This document shows, one piece after another, positions 50,438-59,532 of a stretch of DNA of 64,000 bases. A model generated the notes under the pieces. The model was given only the letters and a program-made list of their open reading frames with translations, did no database searches and had not been told where the DNA came from. Positions within the stretch are counted from its first letter, which is position 1. Every line of letters begins with the position of its first letter. The translations under genes were made by a program, and so were the position numbers. Origin of the DNA: Brevundimonas sp. SORGH_AS_0993 (lineage in GTDB: Bacteria > Pseudomonadota > Alphaproteobacteria > Caulobacterales > Caulobacteraceae); the NCBI RefSeq assembly GCF_030818545.1, contig NZ_JAUTAH010000001.1, forward strand, positions 67,001 to 131,000, read 5' to 3'.

Positions 50438-52645
50438 TTACAGGCGCAGAGTCAGGGACAGGCCGAAATTGCGGCCCGGCTGGGTGTAGGCGTCCTTGAC
50501 GGTCGAGGTGGCGGACAGGCCCCGCAGGTCGCTCCACCAGCCATAGGTCTCGTCGAAGACGTTGAAGGCGCCGGCGCGCAGCGTGGCCCGCTCCGTCACG
50601 TTCCAGTAGGCGGTCAGGTCCACCAGGGTGAAGCTGTCGCCCAGATAGCAGGTCGTCCCGCACGACAGATTGTAGGTCGCCTGATCCTTCTTGCCCGACC
50701 AGGTGACGGTGGCTGATCCCCCCCATACGCCCGACGGCGCGGCGTAGTTCAGGCCGGCGACGACCTTCACCGGATCGACGCTGCCCAGTTCGGTGCGACG
50801 GCCGCCGGTTGTCTGCTCGCCTTCGGCATAGGCGGCCGAGCCGATCAGGCTGAAGCCGTTGTCCCAATAGATGTCGGCGCGCGCTTCCAGGCCCCGGATG
50901 TCCACCTCGGTCAGGTTGACGTACTGATAGACCAGGGGATCGATGCCGGGGATGCCGCTGCCGGCGACCGCCACCTGGTCGATGAAGTCGTCATAGTGGG
51001 TGGCGAAGGCCGTGGTGTTCAGCCGCATCTTGCCGCCCGCGACGTCGATGTCGCGCAGGCGGAAACCGGCCTCGAAGCTCTCGCTGGTTTCCGGCGCCAG
51101 GTTCGGATTGGGAATCGAGCGATAGCCGTAGACGGGGTTCTCGAAATAGTTGTTCACCTGCATCGGCGACGGCGCGCGGAAGCCCAGGCCATAGTTGGCG
51201 AAGACCCCCAGGTGCGCGCCCGTCCAATAGACGACGCCCAGCTTGGGCGAAATGTGGTCGTCGCTCTGTCCCGAGGCGGCGGCCGGGAATTGGGCGTCCA
51301 CCTTGGGCGAGAGGTCGTACCAGTCGTACCGCACGGCGGGGATGATGCTCAGCGCGCCGCCCAGCATCTCGATCTCGTCCTGGACGAACAGGCCGGCCAG
51401 CTGGAACTCGGTCTTGGGGAAGGCGCGGATGGGGAAGGTTTCGCCGACCGGCGGAGTGATCCCGTCGCGCACCCCCTCCTGCGTGGTCTTGGACCAGTCG
51501 CCGCCGAAGGTGACGCGGTGCTCGACCGCGCCGCCTGCGCCGAACACCCGCGATCCTTGCGCGGCCAGGCCATAGACGCCGTTGTCGAAGGTGGTGTCGC
51601 GTGCGCGGTCCACCGCCGGTGTGCGGTCCTCAAAGGTGTATTGCCGGGTCGTGGAGTCCTGCCAGTACAGGCTGACCGAACCATCGGTCAGGCCGGCGAA
51701 GTCGGTGAAGCGCCAGTCGCCGCTGACGCGGTCCCGCTGGGTCTTGTCGTGGGCGGTGACGGATAGAACCGTCGAGGAACGGCTGCTCAGGGCGTCGCCG
51801 GTCATGACCGAATCGAGATGGTCGTAGGTCAGACGCAGCAGATGGTTGGGCGCGGCCCGCCACACCAGCTTGCCCAGGTAGGCGTTGCTGGCGAAGTCCT
51901 GCGGATTGGCTTCGGTGCGTGCGGCGCCCACGCCGCCGACCGACCCCTTGTTCTCGGTCTCCTGATAGTCACGCCGGGTGTAGGCGAACAGGCCCGACAG
52001 CGAACCCGACCGGCCCGCGAAGGCCAGGCCCTCGGTCCAGCCTTCATCGGCGGAGTTGTACGCCACGCGAGCGCGCGCCCCGAAAGCCTGACCGCCGGTC
52101 AGGAAATCGCTCGGATCCTTGGTCTTGAAGGCCACGGCGCCGGCGATTCCGTCGGAGCCGTAAAGGGCCGAGGCGGGGCCGCGCAGGATTTCGACCGACT
52201 TTATCAGGTCCAGATCGTTATAGCCGCCGCGCCCCACCGCCTGGGCGCCGAAGCTGAAGCCTGCCGGCAGACGAACGCCGTCGTTGATGATCAGAACACG
52301 GTCGCCGCCCATGCCGCGAATGGTGAAGCCGGCATTTCCGTCGCGGCCCACGCCGGACAGCGCCAGGCCGAATCGGGAGGGAGAGGTGGGGACGCTGACC
52401 CCCGGCTCGTACCGGATCAGATCCTTGATGTCGGTCGTCAGCGTGGCCTCGATCTGCGCATCGGTGATGACGCTGACCGTGCCGGGGGTCTGGGACGCCA
52501 GCCTTTCCGAGCGGGTTCCGATGACGATGACCGGATCGACCTGGGTCGGCGCCACCTGCGGGGCTTCGGCCTGGGCCGGGGCGCCGACGAAGGCGACGGC
52601 CATCGCCGCAGCTGCGACAGTGCAGAGAAGGATATGGTTGCGCAT
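50438..52645 (-). CDS. TonB-dependent receptor, heme/hemoglobin type
   Basis: Outer-membrane receptor of 735 residues with signal peptide (VAAAAMAVAFVGAPAQA). A TonB-box-like DPVIVIGTRSE precedes the plug (TPGTVSVITDAQIEATLTTDIKDLIRYEPGV, then FTIRGMGGDRVLIINDGVRLP). The barrel carries a region with GFRAPSPMQVNNYFENP, typical of the heme/hemoglobin receptor group, and ends with LTLRL. Downstream DUF6607 and an upstream Fur-like site support iron or heme uptake. The exact ligand is not proven. Confidence 0.87.
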   Translation of the reverse strand: MRNHILLCTVAAAAMAVAFVGAPAQAEAPQVAPTQVDPVIVIGTRSERLASQTPGTVSVITDAQIEATLTTDIKDLIRYEPGVSVPTSPSRFGLALSGVGRDGNAGFTIRGMGGDRVLIINDGVRLPAGFSFGAQAVGRGGYNDLDLIKSVEILRGPASALYGSDGIAGAVAFKTKDPSDFLTGGQAFGARARVAYNSADEGWTEGLAFAGRSGSLSGLFAYTRRDYQETENKGSVGGVGAARTEANPQDFASNAYLGKLVWRAAPNHLLRLTYDHLDSVMTGDALSSRSSTVLSVTAHDKTQRDRVSGDWRFTDFAGLTDGSVSLYWQDSTTRQYTFEDRTPAVDRARDTTFDNGVYGLAAQGSRVFGAGGAVEHRVTFGGDWSKTTQEGVRDGITPPVGETFPIRAFPKTEFQLAGLFVQDEIEMLGGALSIIPAVRYDWYDLSPKVDAQFPAAASGQSDDHISPKLGVVYWTGAHLGVFANYGLGFRAPSPMQVNNYFENPVYGYRSIPNPNLAPETSESFEAGFRLRDIDVAGGKMRLNTTAFATHYDDFIDQVAVAGSGIPGIDPLVYQYVNLTEVDIRGLEARADIYWDNGFSLIGSAAYAEGEQTTGGRRTELGSVDPVKVVAGLNYAAPSGVWGGSATVTWSGKKDQATYNLSCGTTCYLGDSFTLVDLTAYWNVTERATLRAGAFNVFDETYGWWSDLRGLSATSTVKDAYTQPGRNFGLSLTLRL

Positions 52646-52681
52646 GAGTGGCCCCGCATGAATGAAGGCGGCTTCAATAGT

Positions 52682-52698
52682 GCGAACGATTATCAGAA
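52682..52698 (-). promoter_or_regulatory. Fur-box-like operator
   Basis: On the minus strand TTCTGATAATCGTTCGC resembles the centre of the Fur consensus (TGATAATC core). It lies about 40 bases upstream of the heme receptor ATG, as expected for iron repression. Confidence 0.55.
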
Positions 52699-52700
52699 TC

Positions 52701-52721
52701 AACCGCACTTGATGTGCGGTT
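52701..52721. promoter_or_regulatory. Perfect 8-bp palindrome upstream of the heme receptor
   Basis: AACCGCAC TTGAT GTGCGGTT: perfect inverted arms around 5 bases, next to the Fur-like site, in the divergent gap between receptor and lipoprotein genes. It could be an operator for a dimeric regulator or an RNA hairpin. Confidence 0.45.
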
Positions 52722-52754
52722 GAACCTTGAGCGTGGCCCTGGCGTTGCTGCGGG

Positions 52755-53261
52755 ATGAAATCCGCTCTGCTTCCCCTCTGCGCCCTTGCGACCGTCCTGG
52801 GGGCGTGCGGCCAAAATGACGTCAATCCGCCGACCGATCCGGCCCGCCCCTTGCAGACGCCCGAGGCGCGCCAGGTCGTGGAGGCGCGCGGTCCCTCGTC
52901 CCTGGCGTCGCGCGGGCCGACCAGTTTCGTGGGCGTGTGGTCGTCCAATCCGGCTTGGTGTGCGGCCGCTCCTGGCGCGGCGGAAGGCCCGGTCCGCATC
53001 ACGCCGCTACGCTATGAGGGGCCGCAGAAGGTCTGCGACCTGGCCGAAATCCACGAGACGCCGGGCGGCTATGTGGCGACCCTGGCCTGCGCTTCGGGCG
53101 CGCGCGAGCGGGTGCATATGGCCACGGACGGCGACGTCCTGACCATGACCCATATTGATCGGAACATGGCCATCGAGAAGCTGGCGCGCTGTCCGGCCTC
53201 GCCGCGCGCGCCGGACCCCGCCAATCCCCTGGCCGAGCTGATCAAGAAGGACGGGGCTTAG
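52755..53261 (+). CDS. Putative lipoprotein of unknown function
   Basis: Protein of 168 residues with signal MKSALLPLCALATVLGAC (lipobox, Cys about residue 18). The mature domain has VGVWSSNPAWCAAAP, KVCDLAEIHETPGGYVATLACA and a C-terminal Cys, suggesting a small beta-rich fold with disulfides. No family named with certainty. It is divergent from the heme receptor and could share its iron-regulated promoter region; its stop overlaps the convergent ychF stop. Confidence 0.68.
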   Translation: MKSALLPLCALATVLGACGQNDVNPPTDPARPLQTPEARQVVEARGPSSLASRGPTSFVGVWSSNPAWCAAAPGAAEGPVRITPLRYEGPQKVCDLAEIHETPGGYVATLACASGARERVHMATDGDVLTMTHIDRNMAIEKLARCPASPRAPDPANPLAELIKKDGA

Positions 53262-54352
53262 TTGAACAGGAAGTTCATCACGTCGCCGTCCTTGACGACG
53301 TAGGACTTGCCTTCCGCGCGCAATTTGCCGGCCTCGCGCGCCTTGGCTTCGCCGCGCAGGGCCACGAAATCGTCGAAGGCGATGGTTTCGGCGCGGATGA
53401 AGCCCTTCTCGAAGTCGGTGTGGATGACACCCGCCGCCTGGGGCGCGGTGTCGCCGACATTGATGGTCCAGGCGCGGGCCTCCTTCGGCCCGACCGTGAA
53501 ATAGGTCTGCAGGCCCAAAAGCTTGTAGGCTTCTCGGATCAGGCGGTTCAGGCCGGGTTCTTCCAGGCCCAGGGTTTCAAGGAACTCTTTCTGCTCCTCG
53601 TCGTCCAGCACGGCTATCTCGGACTCGATCTGCGCCGAGATCACGACCGAGTTGGCGTTGTCCTGGGCCGCGCGGGCCGCGACCTTGTCCGACAGCTCGT
53701 TGCCCTTGTCGGCCGAACCTTCCTCGACATTGGCGACATAGAGGGCGGGCAGGGCGGTCAGCAGTTGCAGCATATGCCACGCCTTGGTGTCTTCCTTGGA
53801 CACCTCGGCCGTGCGGGCGGGCTTGCCGGCGTTCAGCTGGGCCAGGGCCAGATCGACCAGCTTCAGCGTCAGGGCCGAGTCTTTGTCGCCGCCCTTGGCG
53901 CGTTTCTCCAACTGGGGCCGGCGGCGCTCCAGGCTCTCCATATCGGCCAGCATCAGTTCGGTCTCGATGATCTCCAGATCGGCGATCGGATCGATGCGGT
54001 TTTCGACGTGGGTGATGTCGTCGTCCACGAAGCAGCGGGCGACGAAGGCCACGGCGTCGCAATCGCGGATATTGGCCAGGAACTGGTTGCCCAGACCCTC
54101 GCCCTTGGACGCGCCGCGCACCAGGCCAGCGACATCGACGAAGGTGATGCGGGCGGGAATGATCTCCTTGGAGCCGGCGATCTCGGCCAAGGCGTTCAGA
54201 CGCGGCTCGGGCACCGCAACGTCGCCGGTGTTCGGCTCGATGGTGCAGAACGGATAGTTGGCCGCCTGGGCCGCCGCCGTCTTGGTCAGGGCGTTGAACA
54301 GGGTGGACTTGCCGACGTTGGGCAGGCCGACGATCGCGACTTTAAGAGCCAT
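53258..54352 (-). CDS. ychF: Ribosome-binding ATPase YchF (OLA1 type)
   Basis: P-loop protein of 364 residues. Walker A is GLPNVGKSTLFNAL, the switch II region is FVDVAGLVRGASKGEGLGNQFL, and the C-terminal TGS domain has VGPKEARAWTINVGDTAPQAAGVIHTDFEKGFIRAE. The NxxE in place of the NKxD motif gives ATP preference in this family (YVANVEE). It binds the ribosome and helps control stress translation. Confidence 0.97.
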   Translation of the reverse strand: MALKVAIVGLPNVGKSTLFNALTKTAAAQAANYPFCTIEPNTGDVAVPEPRLNALAEIAGSKEIIPARITFVDVAGLVRGASKGEGLGNQFLANIRDCDAVAFVARCFVDDDITHVENRIDPIADLEIIETELMLADMESLERRRPQLEKRAKGGDKDSALTLKLVDLALAQLNAGKPARTAEVSKEDTKAWHMLQLLTALPALYVANVEEGSADKGNELSDKVAARAAQDNANSVVISAQIESEIAVLDDEEQKEFLETLGLEEPGLNRLIREAYKLLGLQTYFTVGPKEARAWTINVGDTAPQAAGVIHTDFEKGFIRAETIAFDDFVALRGEAKAREAGKLRAEGKSYVVKDGDVMNFLFN

Positions 54353-54420
54353 GGGATTCCTCGTGAGCGCGAGCCTTTAGCCGGTTCGAACCCGTTTGTC
54401 AGGCTCGCGCTTCACAGGCG

Positions 54421-54903
54421 TCAATGACCGCCGTGCGCCATGCCGGCCCCGCCCGTCGAAGGCATGCGGATCTGGGCCTGAACCGTCACCGAGGGCGCCG
54501 AGGCGAACCTCAGCGTCAGGGGCGTGGTCTGGCCCGCGACCAGCGGCTGGGCCAGGCCCGTCAGCATCAAATGTGCGCCGCCGGGGGCCAAAGTCACGGC
54601 CTTGCCGGCGGGCAGGGGCAGGCCGTCCTTCAGCTCGCCCATGTGCATCACGCCGTCGGCCATGCTCATTTCGTGGGTCTGGACCTGGTCGGCGGCCGGG
54701 CTCGACCCGCCTGTCAGACGGTCGTCGGTCGAGGCCAGGAAGGTGGCGTAGCAGGCCCCGGCCTGGGCGCCGTTCGGCGTCGGGCGGCACCAGGCGTCGG
54801 TCACGGCGACGGTGGCGACCTTGGACGTTTCGGCCTTCTGGCCTGGCTGACCGCAGGCGGCCAAGGTCAAGGTCAGGGCGGCCAGGGGGAAAGGGGGTTT
54901 CAT
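54421..54903 (-). CDS. PCuAC-type periplasmic copper chaperone
   Basis: Lipoprotein-like protein of 160 residues (signal with LTLTLAAC). The copper-binding pattern is visible: His and Met in QTHEMSMADGVMHMGEL and then GGAHLMLTGL, plus a His/Met-containing tail. PCuAC proteins deliver Cu(I) to cytochrome oxidase or other sites. It is the last gene of the DUF2946-TonB-PepSY-PCuAC row, which fits copper acquisition. The start at 54903 gives the signal; longer ORFs are artefacts. Confidence 0.9.
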   Translation of the reverse strand: MKPPFPLAALTLTLAACGQPGQKAETSKVATVAVTDAWCRPTPNGAQAGACYATFLASTDDRLTGGSSPAADQVQTHEMSMADGVMHMGELKDGLPLPAGKAVTLAPGGAHLMLTGLAQPLVAGQTTPLTLRFASAPSVTVQAQIRMPSTGGAGMAHGGH

Positions 54904-54917
54904 CGTGGGATATCCTT

Positions 54918-56273
54918 TCAAGACGGGACGGTCCGGCGACGCAGAAGGGCCTGGCCGATCCTGTCGATCAGCAGGGCCGCCAGCAGGCTGAGGCCGGTCA
55001 GAGGATAGAGGATGCAAAGCGGCAGGACGATGCCCAGGACGGCGGTTCTGATCCGCGCGCCGGGCGGGGCGGGCGGCGCGCCCAACCTTGGAGACGACAG
55101 GCGCGGCGGTCGGCGCTTCCACCACATCATCAACCCGCTGATCGCCAGCAGCCAGACGCCGATACAGCCCGCCAGCATGACGAGGCGGTTCAACGGCCCG
55201 TACTGCAGCCCCTGGTGCACGGCGATGCCCCATTCGAACGCCTTGGCGCCGAGGCCGAACTGGGCCCAGCGGGCGTCGGCCAGGACCGCGCCGGTCTGGC
55301 CGTCGATATACAGGGTGCGGGCGTCTTCGGCCTGGCGCGTCACGCGCGCGACGGTCCAGGCCAGGTTCGGGCTCTTTGGAACATTGACCACATAGGGACG
55401 CGCCAGTCCCTGGCCGTCGGCGACCGCCATCACCCGCGCCAGGCTGGGGTCGTGGGCCGTGCGGCCATAGAGGACGGCGTGCTCCATGGTCCAGCCGACG
55501 CCGGAAGGGCTGTCGTGATGACCGGCGTGGCTCCAGACCTTGGCCGCCGCAGGGGCGGGCGGCCGCCCCCAGCCCTGCGCCCGGACGAAGCCCAGAACCT
55601 GATCGCCCCAGACCGCCGACCACGGCATGCCCGTCACCGCCAAGAACAGCACGATCCCCCCGACATAGAGGCCGACCAGGGCGTGAAGATCGCGCCAGAA
55701 CGGCCGTCGCCGGATGTCGGTCGCCGTCAGGGTCACGGTGGCGACCCTTCGCCTCCTGGGCCACCATAGATAGATCCCGGTGGCGAACAGCACGATGGCC
55801 CAGCCGGCCGCCACCTCGACCATCAGGTTCATCGCAGACCCGAACAGGCTGAGACTGTGGATCGTCTTGACCGTCTCCATCACCCCGCCATAGGCGGTCA
55901 CGCCGGTCACGCGCCCGGTGTGCGGATCGACGAAGACCGTGCGCTGCGATCCGTCCGGCCGATCGACCCGCACCCGCGCCGCCTCGTCCCCGCGCCGTGG
56001 GATCAGGACATTGGCCACGCGACCCTGGCCCGCCTTGGCCGCGACCGGCAGCCAGGCGTCTGGCGAAACGACGCCGGGGGCATCCGCCACCCGGATCATC
56101 GGTCGATAGACGGCCTGGTCGATCTCGTCCTTGAACAGATAGATCGCACCGGTCAGGGCCAGCAGCATCAGGAACGGCATGACGAACACGCCGGCGTAGA
56201 AATGCCAGCGCCAGACGGCGCGATAGGCGCCGGACAGGTCTTCCGGCGCCGTGCTGTGGATCGGGTCGGTCAT
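54918..56273 (-). CDS. PepSY-associated membrane protein (PiuB-like)
   Basis: Membrane protein of 451 residues with about five helices and PepSY regions (VWRWHFYAGVFVMPFLMLLALTGAIYLF, IHSLSLFGSAMNLMVEVAAGWAIVLFATGIYLWW). Such proteins lie beside TonB receptors and are thought to reduce metals or siderophores at the inner membrane; paired His residues in helices (RWHFYAG, DLHALVG) could bind heme. The start overlaps the TonB receptor stop (TGATG). A role in copper or iron reduction is inferred. Confidence 0.87.
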   Translation of the reverse strand: MTDPIHSTAPEDLSGAYRAVWRWHFYAGVFVMPFLMLLALTGAIYLFKDEIDQAVYRPMIRVADAPGVVSPDAWLPVAAKAGQGRVANVLIPRRGDEAARVRVDRPDGSQRTVFVDPHTGRVTGVTAYGGVMETVKTIHSLSLFGSAMNLMVEVAAGWAIVLFATGIYLWWPRRRRVATVTLTATDIRRRPFWRDLHALVGLYVGGIVLFLAVTGMPWSAVWGDQVLGFVRAQGWGRPPAPAAAKVWSHAGHHDSPSGVGWTMEHAVLYGRTAHDPSLARVMAVADGQGLARPYVVNVPKSPNLAWTVARVTRQAEDARTLYIDGQTGAVLADARWAQFGLGAKAFEWGIAVHQGLQYGPLNRLVMLAGCIGVWLLAISGLMMWWKRRPPRLSSPRLGAPPAPPGARIRTAVLGIVLPLCILYPLTGLSLLAALLIDRIGQALLRRRTVPS

Positions 56274-58336
56274 CAGTAGCGCATCCTGACGCCGACATAG
56301 GCCGAGCGGCCTTCGCCGGGGAAGAAAACGGCGGTCGAGACGCCAGGACGTCGGGCGTCGGTGACGGCGCTGAAGTTCGAGACAAAGGCTTCGTCGAACA
56401 GGTTGCGCACGTCGGCGAAGACGGTCAGGCCGCCCCGCACGCCCCAGCCCATGTTCAGGTTCGCCACCATATAGGCGGGCGCCTTCAGGGTGTTGGCGTA
56501 ATCGACCCAGGCGTCCTTGATCGACCACTCCACGCCGGGCGCCACGAACCAGCCGGCCGGGTCATCGTACCGCAGTTCGGCCCGGTACAGGTGCGGCGGC
56601 ACGACCGGCAGGTCTGCGTCGCCGTAAACCTTGTCTCCGTCGAAGTGGAAGTCGGAAAGGGCGTAGGTCTGACGCAGCCGCCATTGCGGCGCGATCCGCC
56701 AGTCCAGCCCCGCCTCGATCCCCTGGTGAACCGTCGGCCCGGCGTTGAAGGTGGCGGCCGGAACGCCCAGGGCGGCGTTGACCGCAAAGTTCAGCAGTTC
56801 GTGCTCCAGGTCGGCGCGATAGGCGACGAGGTCCCAGGTCACGGTCGCCCGACGCCCGCGCGTGCCGATTTCCCAGGTCACGGCCTCCTGCGGGACCAGG
56901 GGCTGATAGCCGCCGGCGCTGGGCGACAGGGCCGAAAAGTTGGGCGGCTCGATCGAGCGGGTGACATTGGCGAACACTTGGGCGCCGTCCTCGCCCTCCC
57001 ACAACAGACCGGCCCGGGGCGCGAACCCGTCGAAGCTCTTGTCCACGCTCAGATCGAACGTGCCCGCGACGCCGGGAACCGCATAGCTCCGATAGTCTCG
57101 CTCGGCTCGACCCCAGGTTCCGCCCACGACCAGGGCCAGCCGGTCGCTGACGAACAACCGCCACTCGCCGAAGACGTCCAGACCCTTGGCGTTTTGGAAG
57201 CTGCGGGCGCGCAGGCCGTTGTGCTGTCCGGCCAGATTGCCCCATTGCTTGGCGTCCAGATCGCCTTGGCGATACCAGGCGCCGTAGAAGGCGTCGGCGC
57301 GCAGGCCGAAGACCTGACCCTGCCAGTCGAACCGACCGAAGACGCCCTGGTTGCGGCTCTCCTGGTCGATGACCTGGAAGATGGGGTGGTCCAGATCCTT
57401 CCAGGTTCCATAGACGGCGCCCTCGAAGACGGTGGATGAATCCAGCCGCCAGCGCGTCTGCACCGTGGCGCGGATCGACTGCATGTTGCGCTGATAGTTC
57501 AGGGTCACGTTGCCGAGGTTGGCCGCTCGGGGGTTGGTCAGGGCGTCCGACAGGCTGACGCTGCCGGGAATTTCCTGATGGATGTCGCCGCCCGAGACCA
57601 GCAGCCGCACCTCTCGGTCCTGGCCGAAGCGGCGTCCGATGTTGGCCGACAGGTGCAGGGACTTGCCTTCGCTCTGTCGGCGCCAGCCATCCACGCTCTG
57701 GCCCGTGACGGCGGCGAAACCGTCCCAGTCTCCCTTGACGGCCGCCGTCTCGGCATGGGCGCGCACGGTCCCGAACGAACCCCCGTCCAGACGCAGGCTC
57801 AGGTTCGACGCCGCCGTCCGGCCGCTGGGTGTGACCAGATTGACCGCCCCGCCCAGCAAGGCTCCGCCAAACCGCAGGGCGTTGCCTCCCTTATAGACCT
57901 CGGTGTAGCGCGCGATCAGCGGGTCGATCAGCTGGAAGTCGCCGAAGCCGTCGGCCTCGTTGAACGGCACGCCGTCCTGGGCCAGCAGGACCCCGCGATT
58001 ATGGCTCGCATTGCCGATGCCGGACCCGCGGATCGACAGTCGGATGTCGCCGCCCCATTTCTTCTGGGCATAGACGCCGGGCGCATCGCGCAGCACGTCG
58101 GCCAGGTTGGGCGCATAGCGGTCGGCGTAGGATTCAGCCGAGATCACGGCGACCGCGCCCGGCGTGCGGCTCAATCGGGCGCGCGCTTCGGCGACGACGG
58201 GCGGGTCATAGGCGTTGCGCCGAGCGGTGACGATGACGCTGTCGATCTGGGTCGGGGCGGCGGTCTGCGCCCACGCGGGCGCAGCCAGGGCGGCCAGCAG
58301 CAGCGCGCACGGCGCAGAAGAAGTCTTGAGAGGCAT
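56273..58336 (-). CDS. TonB-dependent receptor, probable copper or metal chelate uptake
   Basis: Outer-membrane receptor of 687 residues with a signal peptide (ALLLAALAAPAWA). The TonB-box-like IDSVIVTARR, the plug (RLSRTPGAVAVISAESYADRYAPNLADVLRDAPGV, then LSIRGSGIGNASHNRGVLLAQDGVP) and the barrel ending YVGVRMRY are intact. It overlaps the PepSY gene and is followed by PCuAC, while DUF2946 lies upstream, so copper is the likely cargo. An iron-siderophore role is the alternative. Confidence 0.88.
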   Translation of the reverse strand: MPLKTSSAPCALLLAALAAPAWAQTAAPTQIDSVIVTARRNAYDPPVVAEARARLSRTPGAVAVISAESYADRYAPNLADVLRDAPGVYAQKKWGGDIRLSIRGSGIGNASHNRGVLLAQDGVPFNEADGFGDFQLIDPLIARYTEVYKGGNALRFGGALLGGAVNLVTPSGRTAASNLSLRLDGGSFGTVRAHAETAAVKGDWDGFAAVTGQSVDGWRRQSEGKSLHLSANIGRRFGQDREVRLLVSGGDIHQEIPGSVSLSDALTNPRAANLGNVTLNYQRNMQSIRATVQTRWRLDSSTVFEGAVYGTWKDLDHPIFQVIDQESRNQGVFGRFDWQGQVFGLRADAFYGAWYRQGDLDAKQWGNLAGQHNGLRARSFQNAKGLDVFGEWRLFVSDRLALVVGGTWGRAERDYRSYAVPGVAGTFDLSVDKSFDGFAPRAGLLWEGEDGAQVFANVTRSIEPPNFSALSPSAGGYQPLVPQEAVTWEIGTRGRRATVTWDLVAYRADLEHELLNFAVNAALGVPAATFNAGPTVHQGIEAGLDWRIAPQWRLRQTYALSDFHFDGDKVYGDADLPVVPPHLYRAELRYDDPAGWFVAPGVEWSIKDAWVDYANTLKAPAYMVANLNMGWGVRGGLTVFADVRNLFDEAFVSNFSAVTDARRPGVSTAVFFPGEGRSAYVGVRMRY

Positions 58337-58401
58337 TGAAGGTCCTGAAATCAGAGAATCGGGCGCCGCCGGCGCGGGCCGGTCGCGGGATGGGTCTGGT
58401 T

Positions 58402-58788
58402 TCAGGCGTGGGGCGGCGCGGTGGACGGCGGGCGCGGCGGCGCGCGGACGGGCGGCGGCGGGCCGACGCCGAAAGGCGCATAGACGACGGCGCTATAGGC
58501 GCGAATTGTTCGCGCGGGTTCAGGCGTCGGCGGGGCGGGCAGGACGGCGGGCGCAGGCGTGACGCAGGCGGCGCACTTGGCCCCCACATGCTTGTCGACC
58601 GGACCGTCCGCGCCGCCCGACTGGATTGTCTGCGGTCCCTCGGCCGAACAGATGACCAGCGGATGACCCGGCTGGACCGCCGCCAGCGCCGCGAACGGCA
58701 GCAAGGTTCCAAGCACAAGCGCGAACACCGCCGCCAGGAAGGCGAGCGATTTCGAAATCGACCAGTTGTCGGCCTGGGCGCGGGTCAC
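58402..58788 (-). CDS. DUF2946-like small membrane protein
   Basis: Protein of 128 residues with an N-terminal helix (SLAFLAAVFALVLGTLLPFAALA), then LVICSAEG and VGAKCAACVTPAPA, the Cys-rich patch of the DUF2946 family, and a Pro-rich tail (PPPPVRAPPRPPS). DUF2946 genes are usually next to copper-linked TonB receptors, as here. The GTG start at 58788 is the only one before the helix. The Cys patch could bind metal. Confidence 0.75.
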   Translation of the reverse strand: MTRAQADNWSISKSLAFLAAVFALVLGTLLPFAALAAVQPGHPLVICSAEGPQTIQSGGADGPVDKHVGAKCAACVTPAPAVLPAPPTPEPARTIRAYSAVVYAPFGVGPPPPVRAPPRPPSTAPPHA

Positions 58789-58837
58789 GCCTCGCCTCTA
58801 CGGCGTTTTGCGACGCCGCGATAGGCGGCGGTTTGTC

Positions 58838-59446
58838 TTAAGGCGCGCCGCGCGCCGCCTGGCGGGGGCTGAACTTGGGGGCGGGGGCCAGGCGCATGAC
58901 TTCGCCCTGGTAGCGTTCGTCGTCGCCCGCCACGGCGAAAGGCAGGGCGTCGGCGCAGGCTTGGAGCAGGGCGTTCAGCCAGGGCTGTTCCGCCTTGTGG
59001 AAGTCGCCCAGGACATGGGGCATGACCAGATGGCTTTCGCCCGGATGGCCGACCCCCATGCGGGCGCGGCGGAAATCGGCGCCCACATGGCTGATCAGGC
59101 TGCGAACGCCGTTCTGCCCGGCCGCGCCGCCGCCGGTCTTCATGCGGAAACGGCCGGGCGCCAGGTCGATCTCGTCATGGAAGACGATGATCTCGCTGGG
59201 CTTGATCTTGTAGAAGCGCGCCGCCTCGCCGACCGCACGACCGCTTTCGTTCATATAGGTCTGGGGCTTCATCAGCATTATCCTGGTTCCCTCGACCTCG
59301 CCCTCGGACACGACGGACTGGAATTTGGCGCGCTCGGGGCCGAAGCGCCAGCGACGCGCGATCTCGTCGGCGGCCATGAAGCCGATGTTGTGGCGGTTCT
59401 TTTCGTATTTCGCGCCCGGATTGCCGAGCCCAGCGATGATGATCAT
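58838..59446 (-). CDS. pth: Peptidyl-tRNA hydrolase
   Basis: Enzyme of 202 residues that frees tRNA from peptidyl-tRNA. The active site shows Asn9 in GLGNPGAKY, His19 in KNRHNIGF, and Asp in IIVFHDEIDLAPG; also GGGAAGQNGVRSLISHVG. It lies downstream of rplY in the same direction, a common pairing, but a terminator sits between them. Confidence 0.97.
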   Translation of the reverse strand: MIIIAGLGNPGAKYEKNRHNIGFMAADEIARRWRFGPERAKFQSVVSEGEVEGTRIMLMKPQTYMNESGRAVGEAARFYKIKPSEIIVFHDEIDLAPGRFRMKTGGGAAGQNGVRSLISHVGADFRRARMGVGHPGESHLVMPHVLGDFHKAEQPWLNALLQACADALPFAVAGDDERYQGEVMRLAPAPKFSPRQAARGAP

Positions 59447-59474
59447 GACGTCCTCATGCCGCGTGGATCGGGCA

Positions 59475-59507
59475 AAGAAAAGCCCCGCCGGGCGAACCGG
59501 GCGGGGC
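59475..59507 (-). terminator. Rho-independent terminator of rplY
   Basis: On the minus strand GCCCCGCC and GGCGGGGC (59507-59500 with 59489-59482) form an 8-bp stem followed by TTTTCTTT. It lies between rplY and pth; read-through would be needed for their cotranscription. Confidence 0.85.
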
Positions 59508-59532
59508 CTGATCTTCGTCGCTGCAGCGAGGC

